From Straminergon stramineum (lineage: Eukaryota; Streptophyta; Bryopsida; Hypnales; Calliergonaceae): DNA of 64,000 nucleotides. A program made the translations under genes and the position numbers. Position 1 is the first letter of the stretch; every line of letters begins with the position of its first letter. Positions 36,669 through 48,423 of the stretch are shown piece after piece. The notes under the pieces were generated by a model. That model saw nothing but the letters and a program-made list of their open reading frames with translations, made no database searches and was not told where the DNA came from. The DNA lies in NCBI GenBank assembly GCA_963920665.1, contig OY987266.1, positions 10,421,001-10,485,000 on the forward strand. Reading direction: 5' to 3'.

Positions 36669-37135
36669 TAAAACAAAATGGATGTTTTATGACTCTGAAA
36701 ATATGATTGAGGATGATTGGTGACTACTTGTAGTAATATTTTTGGAGGCCAATACTTTGGAGAGAAATATGACTACTACTTATATTTTGGCCTTGTACAT
36801 TGTGGGCTTATAGTATACATTTGTTTGGAACACCAAAATATTTTATAGGGCTTCATGGGGAACATGTTTGGGGAACACACAGTCATATTTAATAGTCATA
36901 TTTTGCAGTCATATTTCTATGATAGTCACATTTTTTTCCTTTAGGGCAGCCTAAAGAAATTTGGATGGGGAATATATTTGGAGAGTGCTAAGTCATACTT
37001 TCACTTTAGTCATATTTGTTAGTCATATTTTGCAGTCATATTTTGTAGATATATTTCTTTGGTAGTTATTTTTTTTTCTTTTGGAGGAAGCCTAAAGAAA
37101 AGGTAGGAAATCTAAGATGACTCTTTTATATTTTG
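36666..37135 (+). repeat. Second CACTA left terminus with subterminal repeats
   Basis: CACTAAAACAAAATGGATG followed by ttttatgactctgaaaatatg. It is closer to the right end at 41,227 than to the left end at 35,199. The next 450 bp repeat the subterminal region of 35,199-35,830. Its 3-bp flank (CAA) does not match TAC, so it is not the partner of the present right end by that test. Confidence 0.6.
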
Positions 37136-39413
37136 TACCTAGAGGCCATTCCTTGGAATTAAGACATGACTTTGTTTAATACCTTTTAATTTAAATTATT
37201 TTCTTTTGTATAATGTGTCTATTAAAGAATGAATGTCCAAATAATTTAGGGTGGCATATGTTTATATTTTTATTAATATATTTATAAAATTTATAGGAAT
37301 TAGAAAAAGAATAGAGAAGAATAAAGTAATTAATAATAGGAGATAATGATATTTTTTTTGAGGATTTAAGGGAAAATTAGAGAGGAATAAAAGCCTATAG
37401 ACAAACCAAAGCACCAAGGTGGGACTAAGCTTGAGAACCCAAGATGAAAGCCAAGCCTCCCTTGACCCAATATTGGAACTTGTCATGGATTTGACTAATT
37501 ATGCTAATTGATTGTGATGGTTAATACAAAACAAAACCTAATGCATTTAAACTAGTAATATAGATTGAAGGTTGTGAAGTTTAGAAAAAATACTTGAAGC
37601 TTAGGAAAGATCTAATTCAAAGAAAAGAAAGAAGAATGTGAGCAAAATTCATATTCAAGTGGCCATGAAGCAAGAGTAAGTGAGGAGTGCGATTTGTGTT
37701 GAGAGTCTCTAAGTGTTTGAAGAAGTGTAGGTTCCAAGTTAGAACTGGAAACTTTGGACATGGTTAGGAGATTAATATGTACCCCTTATAGGGATTTGAC
37801 TTTGAATTATACAGAGATTGTTGATTACAATACACATAGTTGATCAAACGAAGTTTCAAAGTCTTAAGTAGATATTTAGTTAGCAGTTATGAAGTTGATG
37901 TCATTACAATTGTTTGATTCCTAGAGTAATTAGAAATCAGTTAGTAGTAATAGTAGTTGAAGATTGCAATTCTAAACTATCCTCAAAAATAAAGGAAAAA
38001 AAAATATTGAAAATAATATAGAGAAAGTAAAGAGGGAAAAGTAGAAAGAAATAGGTTGAAAGAAAAGAATTAGATCATATATCTAATGTATACCTCTTGT
38101 TGTAAAAGTTGTTATTTAGGTTATATACAAAATCACAATAAATGCAATAAAAATGGATTAAAGCAGACCTCATGATACAATTACAATATACGTGTCGAAT
38201 TGTTGGAGAATGGGGATGTGGTGGAAACAGATTTCAAGGCATGTCCTTAAATTTGGCATTTAGTTTTTCTCTTCTTGTAGAAACTATATTTGCACTACAA
38301 ATTAGAGGTTTAGGTCAAACCTCTAAAAATTTATTAAATCCAAATTTGAATTCAAGATCACTTAGTTAATTTGTAGAAAATTCTAGTAACATATCACACT
38401 TTAAAAAATAGATAAAAATGATGGAAGATAGAAAACAATGAAATTGAATATTCTATAGTATTAGTTTTAGATAAAAAATACGAAAGTTCATCCAATTCAA
38501 GTCAAAAAGGGAACTTGAAATGTAGTGATGTTTAGAATCCAATTTTGAAAGTAAAAATGAATTTAGACTTATAGACTAAAATAAAATGTTGGATGAAATT
38601 TTGAAGGATGAATTAGAGACAAACCTTCATCTATTTATATTTTTTTGTTATTGGGCTTCAAATTTCCTAAGTTAGATATTTAAGTATTATTCAATGGGCA
38701 TTCTAAGCAGTGAATAATTTTTTTTTCTAATGATAAACTATAAGTGGTCCACATCTAAACTAAAACAAACAAAAATTATAAAAATTAGAAGTTTTAATTG
38801 ATTTTGGCCAATCTAGGTCAAAATTTTAGACCTCCAAATATCAAGGATATAAATAAAATACTCACAGATATCATGTATTGAAGTTTGTCTCTTTCTTAAA
38901 AAGGTTCTTTGCAATGTCATGTAAGTCATATTTATAGAGGGACTTTAAAGGGCCGTTTAGAAGTCACAAAATTATTCATATGAAGATTGAGGCTCACTAT
39001 GATACACGTGCTTGTATTGCAATTAAAAGATGGTTGCTTAAATGTTCTTTGAAGGATATAGACTATAAAAATATAATCCTTTTTTCTACTTCAAAGATAC
39101 TTTTAAATAGTGCTTCTATCAAATATTTTTACTCTTATATACTTAGTGCATAGACGTAGATATTTTGATTGATGCAAGGCATTTGCTAAGTTGTCTTTTT
39201 TTGCCATAACTGTAGGTGTTGAAGGCCTTGCAATTTTCTTTTAAACATTTTGTAGAATTGTATTGCAACATACATCCACTTTGAAGCAAATTTTGTTGTT
39301 AAAATAGCTTAATTGCTTAGTATAGTCAGGTTTAGTAAGCCGCATGACTACATCAAGTCACATGACTAAAGCAAGTCATGTGCATGATTAGGATAAGTCA
39401 CATGACTAGAGTT

Positions 39414-39900
39414 TAAAAACCCTAGCCGCCACTTCTATGTAGCCACCATTGATTTAGGGTTTTGAAATCCTAGTCGCCGTTTCTTCTTCTTCTTCTTCTT
39501 CTTTTTTGTTTTTGGTTGTCTTTTAGGTTTTGCTTCTAGTTTCCTCTTATTATGTCTTAATTCTTGTTTCCTAATTCTTGTCTCTTATTGCTTCTTAATT
39601 CTTGCTTTTAATCTCTTCTTGATGCATTTTAACTTGTGTTTCTTATTGCCTTTCAATTCTTGTTTTTCTTGTTATTTGTTGCATTTTATTGCATCTTAAC
39701 TTGTCTCTCTTGTTGTTTCTTGTTGCATCTTGATTTGTTTTTTCTTGTTATTTATAGCATCTTAAATTGTGTTTCTTGTTGCTTCTTATTGCATCTTAAT
39801 TCTTACTTCTTGTTTCTTTTTGTTACATCTTACTTCTTGCTTATTATTACCTCTTAGTACTTGTCACTTTCTAGTTTTTGTTCCTTTTATCACTATTGTT
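39414..39900 (+). repeat. Telo-box leader-like segment, TTC run and T-rich tandem array
   Basis: 39,414-39,475 reads like a plant housekeeping-gene 5' leader: aaaaccctagccgccac, then tttagggttttgaaatccta and gtcgccg. It is followed by (TTC)n at 39,480-39,505 and, from about 39,520, degenerate tandem units of ttattgcatcttaattcttg. Hydrophobic open frames at 39,636-40,068 are produced by this array. AATAAATG near 40,209 could be a polyadenylation signal. A captured gene fragment is possible but unproven. Confidence 0.45.
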
Positions 39901-40329
39901 GTTCTTTCCTCTTATTTCCTTGTGTTTTTTAGAGATATAGCGATTATGAATTCTTCTTACTTTAAACTTGTGCTTCACATTTTATGTTGCTTTAAATCTT
40001 TGAAGATTGAGCTATATTGTTCATTTACTAAAAAATTAAACTCTTTCATTTTATGTGTAGGCACTTAAAGCTAGATTGAAGTTATTGGAGGCTATTTACA
40101 ACACTAGAGAGATAATTTCTTCACATTTTTGTAAGGAATTACAAGTCCTAGAGTGTGTAGGAATATGTATTTGTAGACTGTCATTGTGATATGTTTTTGT
40201 TAGTGACTAATAAATGTTATTGAAAAGAGTCACATTTTTTTCTTGCATTTTCTCTCTTCAATATGATTATCTTTGTGCATCTCAAAAATCATATTTACTC
40301 ATTTTTTATTGTATGTAGTCATTTATACA

Positions 40330-41185
40330 ACTACTAAACCATATTGATGCACGATTGCAACGCCTGATGTCAATTTAGAATGTATGAAAAATGTGATTAC
40401 AATTTATGACAAAAGTTACTATAAACCTCAAGTCACCTAGTTACAAATATCACTTGCTTGAGTCATGTTTTATAATATATCTTAATCAAAATGTGACTTG
40501 TTGTAGTTATATAATGCTCACAATCATGCCAATAATGTGACTCTATACTTTTAAAAATATAACTACATTCAATCATAAAATTACTAGTAACATTCCATGT
40601 GAACTACTACATAGCCAAAAATATGACTTACATGAGTCATATTTCACATCAATAAAAAAAGCTACTCATGAAGGTCATATTCCATATCAATGAAAAATAT
40701 GATCCACTAGAGTCATTTTCTACATCAACATGCAAAGAATATGACCCATGAGAGTCATTTTTTACATCAACAAAAAATATGACTCACAAAAATCATATTC
40801 CACATCATCCCAAAATATGACTACAAAAAGTCATATGCCTCATCCGCCAAAATATGACTCACCATAGTCATACTCCACAACCACCAAAATATGACTCACC
40901 ATAGTTATAGTCCACGTCAGCTTAAAATATGACTACAAGCAGTCACATGCCACGTAGACTTTTTATCCTTGCCCGGGCAGGTCAAGAGAAAGTCAAGTCT
41001 TCAAGAATAGTCAACATATATGCTACATTGGCAAAATATGGCTAATTATACCCCCCAAATACGATGACTACAAATATGACTCATGTCCGAAGCGACTAGT
41101 TGGTAATGACTAGACCTAGTCATGTTGCACGTCATCTACAGTAATTCCTGCATGAGTCATATTTTCAAATTTTTTGACTCACTGT
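40330..41185 (+). repeat. Right subterminal array of the CACTA element
   Basis: About 20 degenerate units of roughly 40 bp, each with aatatgact(c/a)a followed by agtcata and a ccaca(t/c) spacer. The motif is inverted compared with the left array, as expected at the opposite end of a CACTA transposon. Confidence 0.75.
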
Positions 41186-41230
41186 AGTCATTTTTTGCAA
41201 TCATAAAACATCCATTTTGTTGTAGTGTAC

Positions 41231-42627
41231 TAATTCCACATTTGGGGGGGGTGTGTGTGTGTTAGAATTGATTCTTTAGAAGAATTTGGGGTGGGGTGGG
41301 GTGACTTTGCAAGTGTAGAGTTTGTGGAAACTCTTATTCTGTTTCAATAAGGTAACCACTTGCTTGAACAACAATATTTCATTCTATGAACATTTTTTCT
41401 TCATGAACATCACCTTGGCTATACATATAGAGAACCTCCTTTGACCTCTTACAAGTGTATGAGGCAAGTATAAAGAATAAGGTAGGAGGTACATGAAACA
41501 AATATTTACCAACTGATTGCTCTTTTGGGGAAGCTAAATTCCTTGATTTTTTTTAGGAAAGTCTTCATTGAAAGAAATTGGAAGTGGCATCTAACCCAAG
41601 TGTTTTAAGTTTTTTAAACCTTTGTTGAATCAATTAGAAATTTTTGAAGTTGAAATGTAATGGTCACTAAGCTTTTAGTGGCATTGTCAATGGTTGACTA
41701 TGTGTGCAACTTCATTTTCAGCACAGTGTTTTGAATTTCACCTTGAATAGTGCACTATTTTAATATCTTGTCATTGCGATTGAGGTACAACTATACAGTT
41801 ATATTTTAGCCTGCTTGGAATTTTGCTACTAACTTTCTTGATGAAGGAATGTCAAACACAAATAATAGGATGAAGCAGTTTCACTTTCGAATGTTTTGAT
41901 TCTAGTTTCTGAAGTTTGTGTACAGTTGGTCTAAATGAAGTAATTCCAAAGATGAATTCATTTTACAAAGTGATATTCAAGTGCATTGAGGCTTCTAGTT
42001 TATCTAAAACTTGATCAGTGCTCTTACAAATGAATTATGATCCAGTACATTAGATTCATGACTTGATAGGATTGATCTCATCCTTGTTGTTCTCCCTGGT
42101 GATCTCCTTCACCAATTCTGATCTTTTAATTTTCCTTCCACAGTGTTTCATTCATGGCCAGTTTATGAGGCATGAAGGGAGCCACCAAAAGTTTCCCAGC
42201 AATTAGTAGTAAGAAGAAATAGAAGGTGATTCCTATGTTACAACACAAGTACTGAGTAGAAGTGAAATGCACCATGCTTGGGAACCAGTACCTTCACCAT
42301 CAGGGCTTTGATGAAATAGGATTTCATTTGTGGACTTCGTGAATGACTATGCATTCTTGTTGCTGACGTGGGGCTGGATTTTGGGGACAAATTTTTACTC
42401 TAACTTTTCATAACTTCACTATGTAACTGTAGCTCTTTAAATAATTGAAATTTCCACTTTCTGACTAGTCCTATCACATTTTGTTTTGGAATGCAAAGGT
42501 GTTTGGATCATATTGCTTGCTGGGATGGCTGCTTTGCTACCCCTCATGGAAACAATTGATGCACTGGTGATGTTTCCTCAAACATGAGATGTATTCATGT
42601 GTGACTTTATTGTTGCTTTGAAGATTT
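41231..42627. other. Intergenic between CACTA element and hAT-like pseudogene
   Basis: A G-run followed by (GT)n sits at 41,246-41,261. The upstream exons expected for a hAT transposase (BED zinc finger, RNase H-like part) were not found here. Confidence 0.35.
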
Positions 42628-42676
42628 GTGAGGGTCAGCTATACTCTATACGTGGACAAAGGTACTTGCTGCTTAG

Positions 42677-43890
42677 TTGATGAATTTTGGGCTTTCAAGA
42701 ATCTCTTAGATTGCAGCCACGAGCAAATTCATTTGAAGTGCACTTCAGATTTGAACACTGAAGCTGCTCATCTAGCATTTGTGGCAAACGGTGAAAAAAT
42801 ATGGGCCTCATACAATGGGCAGCCAGTGGATCATGAGACATTTGATAGAATTGTATCCACCATGAAAGATGAGTGCTCAGGTGATTCCCCTACAAAACAC
42901 TTTGAGGTTGAAGTGGGTAGTTTCATTTTCAGTTTTGGCATAAGTTTTAGCATGTACATTGTGTTTTGCAATTTCAATGAAAGTGAAGACTTTGAGAATT
43001 TCACATTTGGTAGTTTGAATGTCAATTTATCTGATAGTTTCAATGCCTTTCCAATTTCATTTGGAAGTTTTAGGGTGTTATAGATTGAGGTGGGGGGTTG
43101 GGGGATTGCAGGTTTTGCTGAAGGAGTTGGAGCAACCAACTTCCCCAGCCACATTCTCATAGATGCCATGGGCATTGTATACCCCCAAGTATTGACTGAC
43201 TTCCTAGTTCATACACAATGTCTAGTTGTTGCAATTGGAATGTATTGGAATGCTTGGTGTAGGTTGTTTAAGTCCTTGCCTTATGTCCTTGCCTTATGCT
43301 CTTTTTCAAGCTTCCATTATACTTTCCCTTGCATTGCCTCGTATTCATTTCTTTGTGGAAGTGACTATTGTTAAATTTTGGTGCAATATTGGATGTAGGG
43401 TGATTGCGAAGCCAACTTTGCAAAGCACCTAAAAATAATTTACAATTTCTATGGGGAGCCTTGCCATGTAGTTGACAATGGAGTGAAGCGCTTAGTTCCT
43501 CCAATCTTTGATCAATACAACCTCTAGATGCAATAGTCCATGTTCAAGATGGTGATGTTCAATAATGCACAAAAATATATGGATCCTCTATTTGGTGTAA
43601 ACCCTCTAACCTACTTGTGGAGGGACCTTCATGCATGCACTATTCTTCATGTCAAGGCTTTCCCTGAGTTCTTCAAGTTGGCTGAGGTAGCCATTGTGCA
43701 AGTTATGCGTTTTGTAGAGAATGGGAAATACTTATGTTCTCTTTCTTTCCTCAAGAATAAGCTTAGGAATTCTCTAGACATGCACTTGCAACTTGTTGTT
43801 GGCACATATACTTAGAAACTATTCACTCTTGAGAACTTTCCATATGATGATGCTTATGACCAATGGGTTGAAGGAGTACTAGATTGTTGA
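42677..43890 (+). pseudogene. hAT-like transposase pseudogene, C-terminal part
   Basis: Three exons fit: about 42,677-42,916, 43,112-43,188 and 43,399-43,890. Introns are GT-AG with phases 1 and 0 that join in frame. The last exon holds the C-terminal dimerisation-type region of hAT transposases: LAEVAIVQV, then LSFLKNKLRNSLDMHL, then FPYDDAYDQWV, followed by TGA. Three in-frame TAG codons at 43,525, 43,534 and 43,813 break it. The usual ERxFS-type motif before KNKLRN is lost (NGKYLCS). The N-terminal zinc finger and most of the catalytic domain are missing. A domesticated host gene is possible in principle, but the stops argue against function. Confidence 0.6.
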
Positions 43891-44358
43891 TATGGTCTAT
43901 GTGCTTAGAGGTATTGCTAGTTTACTACTTCTTTACACCCTAGCTTGATGTGAATATTTCTCTGGAATGGACAAGGTCCTAGCATGACCTACTTGTATCC
44001 ATCAAGATTATGAAATGTATGTTCATCTTGCTCATTCTTAGTATACTTATATGTTGATGTAAGTTGTATGTTTGCTATTGGTATAAATTTTGTTGCCAAA
44101 ATTCCTATATTGTATTAGTGGCAAAAAAACAAATTTTCAATAAGTGTAAAGAACATGTTGCCCAATTAGCACCCACTTTGAAAGTTGGTTTGCCAAAAAA
44201 ATGCTTAGTGACTTGTAGAGATTGCCACATTTTCTCACAATGTGGAATTTATCTTCACCTATATTACCCATAGAACTTTAAGTGAAGGAGCCAAGATTCT
44301 AACATGAAGCCATGATAGTCACCAAACACTTTCATCCATAAAAATTCAAATGGAAGGT
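43891..44358. other. Flank of the hAT-like pseudogene
   Basis: No recognisable terminal inverted repeat or target duplication for the hAT element was found. Short open frames only. Confidence 0.3.
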
Positions 44359-45080
44359 CACTGCAAGAAACACCTATCTTATTTTCCGTCTCAATGAAAA
44401 TGACGCTTTTGTTATTCACTATAATTTTTGAAGCACAAGTTCAATTAACATGAAATTTCTATGGAACATGTTTGACTTGATGTTAATCAAATACCTTATT
44501 TTTTAGAAATTAAAAAAAAACATTTTTTATTTAAAAATCATCTTTGTTAATTTGTCACAAAGTGCAGTTTAGGGATTTCTACTACTTGAGGAGTCCCCAA
44601 ATTTTATGATCTAGAGTTGAAACTTTCATGGTCTATTTTTATATTAGTAAAGCATGTATCTACCAAAGGAAATTTGAAAATATATTATTTTATGTCTTCC
44701 ACATGAGTGCAAACAACACTCCCATTGCACACAATTTTTGAACATTGAAGATGGTTCTAATATCATTCTTTTATTGAAATCTCTTCTTCATCAACTCTTC
44801 CCAAATGAAAATTTTTTAATTTAAAAAAAATAAATTCCTATTTATTACAAATTAAAATGTGAAAGTGCAAATTTTCATGAGAATTGGCACTTTCCTAGTT
44901 ATCCTATCCAGAGAATTTTTCTACGGTTTTCCTTCCTAGGGTACCTTCTTCTTAAAGGTTTATACATTAAAAATATTTTTTCCATTTAAAAATTTTAATT
45001 TTTCTAATTATAAAGTACTCTCGAAAAAACAGGAGTACTATGGAAAACGCTAAAGAAAATGGATGGTGTTTCTTACAATG
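44359..45080. mobile_element. Degenerate CACTA-like element, 722 bp
   Basis: Left end CACTGCAAGAAACACCTATC and right end the complement of CATTGTAAGAAACACCATCC match over most of 20 bp. The CACTA core is mutated at both ends and the 3-bp flanks (GGT, ACC) are not direct repeats. Interior is AT-rich and noncoding. Confidence 0.55.
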
Positions 45081-45474
45081 ACCCTAAAGTCTATTTGTCA
45101 CCACATCAAAACTATATCTCGACACTTGGTCTACTACCAAAAAAACAAAAAGGGGTTGCTTGTGATTACTATAAATCCCTCAATTCCCAAAGTTGATTTA
45201 GCCATAGACAACATTTTCTTCACCTCGATTGCTACAACAACTCAATTATGTAGAAGGGGAGATGGCAAGCCATAGAGGGGTGCTAAGGAGAAGTCTAAGC
45301 CATTTTCATGAAGCTTTTTGTTCATTGCTTGAGTCATGTAGATGGTATTGTAGCAAACATGATTGTCTTTATATATATTGTAATCTATAATATTGAATTA
45401 TTATTTTCTTTATTTTTTTTTGTTTGATTTTTTTATCTACATCTCAATTTTGACGTTTTTGTAATTTTAATATT

Positions 45475-45684
45475 GTGCTTCTTCTAAGTTCTTCAATTAA
45501 AGTGGCTCATTCATCTAATCACCATATCCTAGCATTAGAAAGTAATGCCAAATTCTTTGATGAGGTACTAAAGCATCTTCAAACACCTATAACTATCTTC
45601 AAGACTCTTGATTCTACCATCACATGCAATGGTACCAAGATTGATGATGACTCTCCAATTGAAGTTGTCATACCACTTGACTTA
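45475..45684 (+). CDS. Unidentified exon-like frame
   Basis: A protein-like frame (HHILALESNAKFFDEVLKHL; later DDDSPIEVVIPLDLCEK) preceded by a possible acceptor (ttctaag near 45,488). After about 45,693 the frame turns into Phe/Leu-rich low complexity, suggesting an intron there. The ALESNAKFFDEVL phrase is reminiscent of methyltransferase-like segments in some mobile elements, but this is weak. Could be a decayed fragment. Confidence 0.25.
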
Positions 45685-45774
45685 TGTGAGAAAGTTTTAT
45701 TTAAGTTTTATTTTTCAACAACTTTAGTTATAAATTCTACATTTTATATTTTAATATTTTATTACTTACTTTGA

Positions 45775-48228
45775 TATATGATTTTTTGTTTGTAGTTGGA
45801 TGAATCCATCACCAACGTGGACCTTGCCTTTTTATCAGCACTTTGAATCTGTTAGAATTCCTCTTTCATTTTTCGTGGCCTTCTTGACTTCTTGTTTATG
45901 TTGAAGATTGAGCATTAGCTTATGCTAATGTTTTATTTGATTCATCTTCAATTTCTCTATCACTTCATAAATCTTATAATCCTAGAGTATGTTTTTATTC
46001 TAAACTTAGTGCATCTAAATCAAACAATATTTCAATTTGTTTTCATGATTTGATATTTGATTTCTATTGTCTTGTTCCTCAAATTGGATTTGCTTGTGTA
46101 TGATGTGGCAACAATAGTGTTCGATGGTTGTGAGCCCTCAAGTTGACACTTGGAACTTAAGTTTTTATTTATTTAGTTGAGCATATTTATGTAGAAAAAA
46201 AGCATAAAAAGAGTGTTTAAGTGAGATTTAGTAGAAGTCCCTATCGCTGCAATGAGGGGTCTTCCTTGAAGTACGGAGTATCAAAAATATTCCATTTTTC
46301 TATTTCTAGTGCCTCGTTGAAAGTTTCAGAAAGTAACTAGTCATTTTTGAGATAATTTAGGGTTAGAGAGTTAGCCAATCTTAATGTCTTATCCCATGCT
46401 AAACAAGTCTTGCAAAGTGTATGTGAAAAATTGGCTAAATGAAAAAAAAAAATCTATTTTAGGTCTAGAGAGTCTTAGTAAAGGTCACTATTGACTTTGT
46501 AAAGAATTTGGATTAATTATTTTTTATTTGTAGGTAAATTTTAGAAAGTTGAGCTAGAATGCAAATAAGAGGAAGGGAAAGGTGAAGGAAGCATGAAGAA
46601 AGGTGATTTGAGTTTAAAAAACATGCCTAGAGTCCAACAACGAAACTAGTTTGTTCAAATTTCGCAATACCAAAATGATTTCTCCCTCAAATGAAAATTA
46701 AAAATGAATAGCTAATTTTAGCCTCCCTAGGAACAGTGCAAAATCAAATATGAGTTTGCACTTTGGTTTTGAAAGTTTTTTAGAAGCTACCTGAAAAATT
46801 TCAGATTTTTCAAAATATTCAAGATGACTCCTTGGGAAGTCAATCACCTTTAAACATGGTCATAAATTCTTAGAAAATAACCATGTTGCGGTAAAATTCC
46901 ACTAAAATAAAGATATGTGTGTTTGTACTAATAAAAAAACCCATCAAATTAAGAGGCATTCCAACATTGGCAAAAAACAAACTAGCAATGACATTGAATT
47001 TTTGAAGAATTTATAAGTTGGTAGTTGGTTGACTTGCATACTAAGAACTCATGGTGTCCAAATGTTGTAAATGAGGGGTCTTTTCTTACTCCCACAAACT
47101 TTCTAGGCAACCTTGGCTAGTTAGTTTTTTTTGATGAATGCAAATTCCAATAGTTGTAGTTTTTGACTTTTCTATGAAATTACTATTAGTGGTTTTTACA
47201 TGCCTAGATGGCTTAGAACTAGGGATGAGGGTTTTGCAAGCTTACTTATGATCTTCTAAATACAATGACACGATCCGTTTTTGATTTGGAGTTGTTCCCT
47301 AAAAGATAGAGAGGGTTTAAAAGTAAGTTTGATTTTTTCAGTGTAATTAGCTGTAATTTCAAGATAGTTTTAAAAATATCTAAGGGCAAATCAAAGATTT
47401 GATTTAGAAAAGATCTCAATGCAAATTGAGGCTTGCTTCTAGAAAAATCCAAGATTAAATAAAGATTAATTGTAGAATTACCTTCAAGTTAATTATAGTT
47501 AATAGATAGTCTAGGAAAATATCTATCGGTAAACAGGGGGAGAAGACTTGAGGCAATTATATAAGGCCTCTCTTCCGTTTTTTCTGGTGCCCCCATTTTT
47601 CTTGTTGTTTGGCCAATTCGTAGCCCTTTTTATTTGTATTGACCACTTTGTAGCCAAGTGCTTTCTTTTTAACCATCGATGTTGTTAATTTGGTGTTTTT
47701 AGGCCAATTTGGCCAACTTTCGTGCTCTTTCTTTTATTTCTAAGATTTTGTTCAACTTTTCTTGAAGGACACGGGGGTTCCTTCAAGACATGTGTATTCT
47801 ATTTTTGGCAATTTTGGATGATTTAGTCCTCCAAATTTGATTTCTTGAGAACTTTTGAATTCATACTAACACCTAAGAACCTTCTAGCTGAATTCTAGCA
47901 ATGTTGTTAATTGAAAGCCCAAGTCTTTGCTTTAAATTCCTTTCTAAGTTGGAATTAAGGAAGTTATGTCCTCCAAAATGTTGTTTAATGAAATGTGACA
48001 CTTGCTTTTTGGTGAGAATCCCTCAATTGGTGGCATCTCTCTAGAACCCTTGACTTGCAACCGCATGTTAATTGAAATTGTAGGGATTGAAACATGTATC
48101 AAATTTGGAATATTAAAGGAGGCAAAGCTTTGACTTTGCCAAAAGTTTTCCAAACTAAGAATTGGCCAAAATTTGTTGTATAACAAATTCTTGGTATATC
48201 ATTTTTGAAGTCTTGGTTAATCACTAAA
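45775..48228. other. Intergenic; nothing recognised
   Basis: AT-rich, with short open frames lacking any domain. 48,226-48,228 is the AAA target duplication of the next MITE. Confidence 0.35.
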
Positions 48229-48423
48229 CACGAGTAGAAAACAACATTTCTGTCAACAAAATTTAGTTGACGTGTTTTTTTGTTTTCTACCAAAAAACAC
48301 AAAATTTGAGTTGATTGCAATGCAATTTTTAACACAAATAACGCAGATTTTGTGTTTTTGGTAGGAAACAAAAAAAACATGTCAATTGAATTATGTTGAC
48401 AGAAACGTTGTTTTCTACTAGTG
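48229..48423. mobile_element. CACTA-type foldback MITE, 195 bp, AAA target duplication
   Basis: Nearly perfect inverted repeat along its whole length: left CACGAGTAGAAAACAACATT, right the complement of CACTAGTAGAAAACAACGTT. Arms continue through tctgtcaaca, ttgacgtgttttttt and ctaccaaaaaacac. Flanks are AAA at 48,226-48,228 and 48,424-48,426. One terminal base is mutated (CACGA for CACTA). An RNA copy would be a hairpin of about 90 bp. Confidence 0.85.

Larger units (their letters stand above)
35199..41227. mobile_element. CACTA (EnSpm) transposon, 6,029 bp, TAC target duplication
   Basis: Left end CACTACAAAAAAACCAGTG and right end the complement of CACTACAACAAAATGGATG share the CACTA terminus and the following gttttat(a/g)a block. 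Flanks are TAC at 35,196-35,198 and TAC at 41,228-41,230. Both subterminal regions are packed with AGTCATATTT/AAATATGACT words in opposite sense, the kind of motif the small CACTA protein binds in EnSpm. No intact transposase was found, so the copy is probably non-autonomous. It contains a second terminus at 36,666 and a host-like segment near 39.4 kb. Confidence 0.8.

Noticed and set aside
39636..40068. Hydrophobic frames resembling membrane proteins
   Set aside because: Translation of a T-rich tandem array; repetitive Phe/Leu/Cys with no family resemblance.
36666..41227. CACTA element using the inner left end
   Set aside because: The flank before 36,666 is CAA and does not match TAC after 41,227, whereas the end at 35,199 does.
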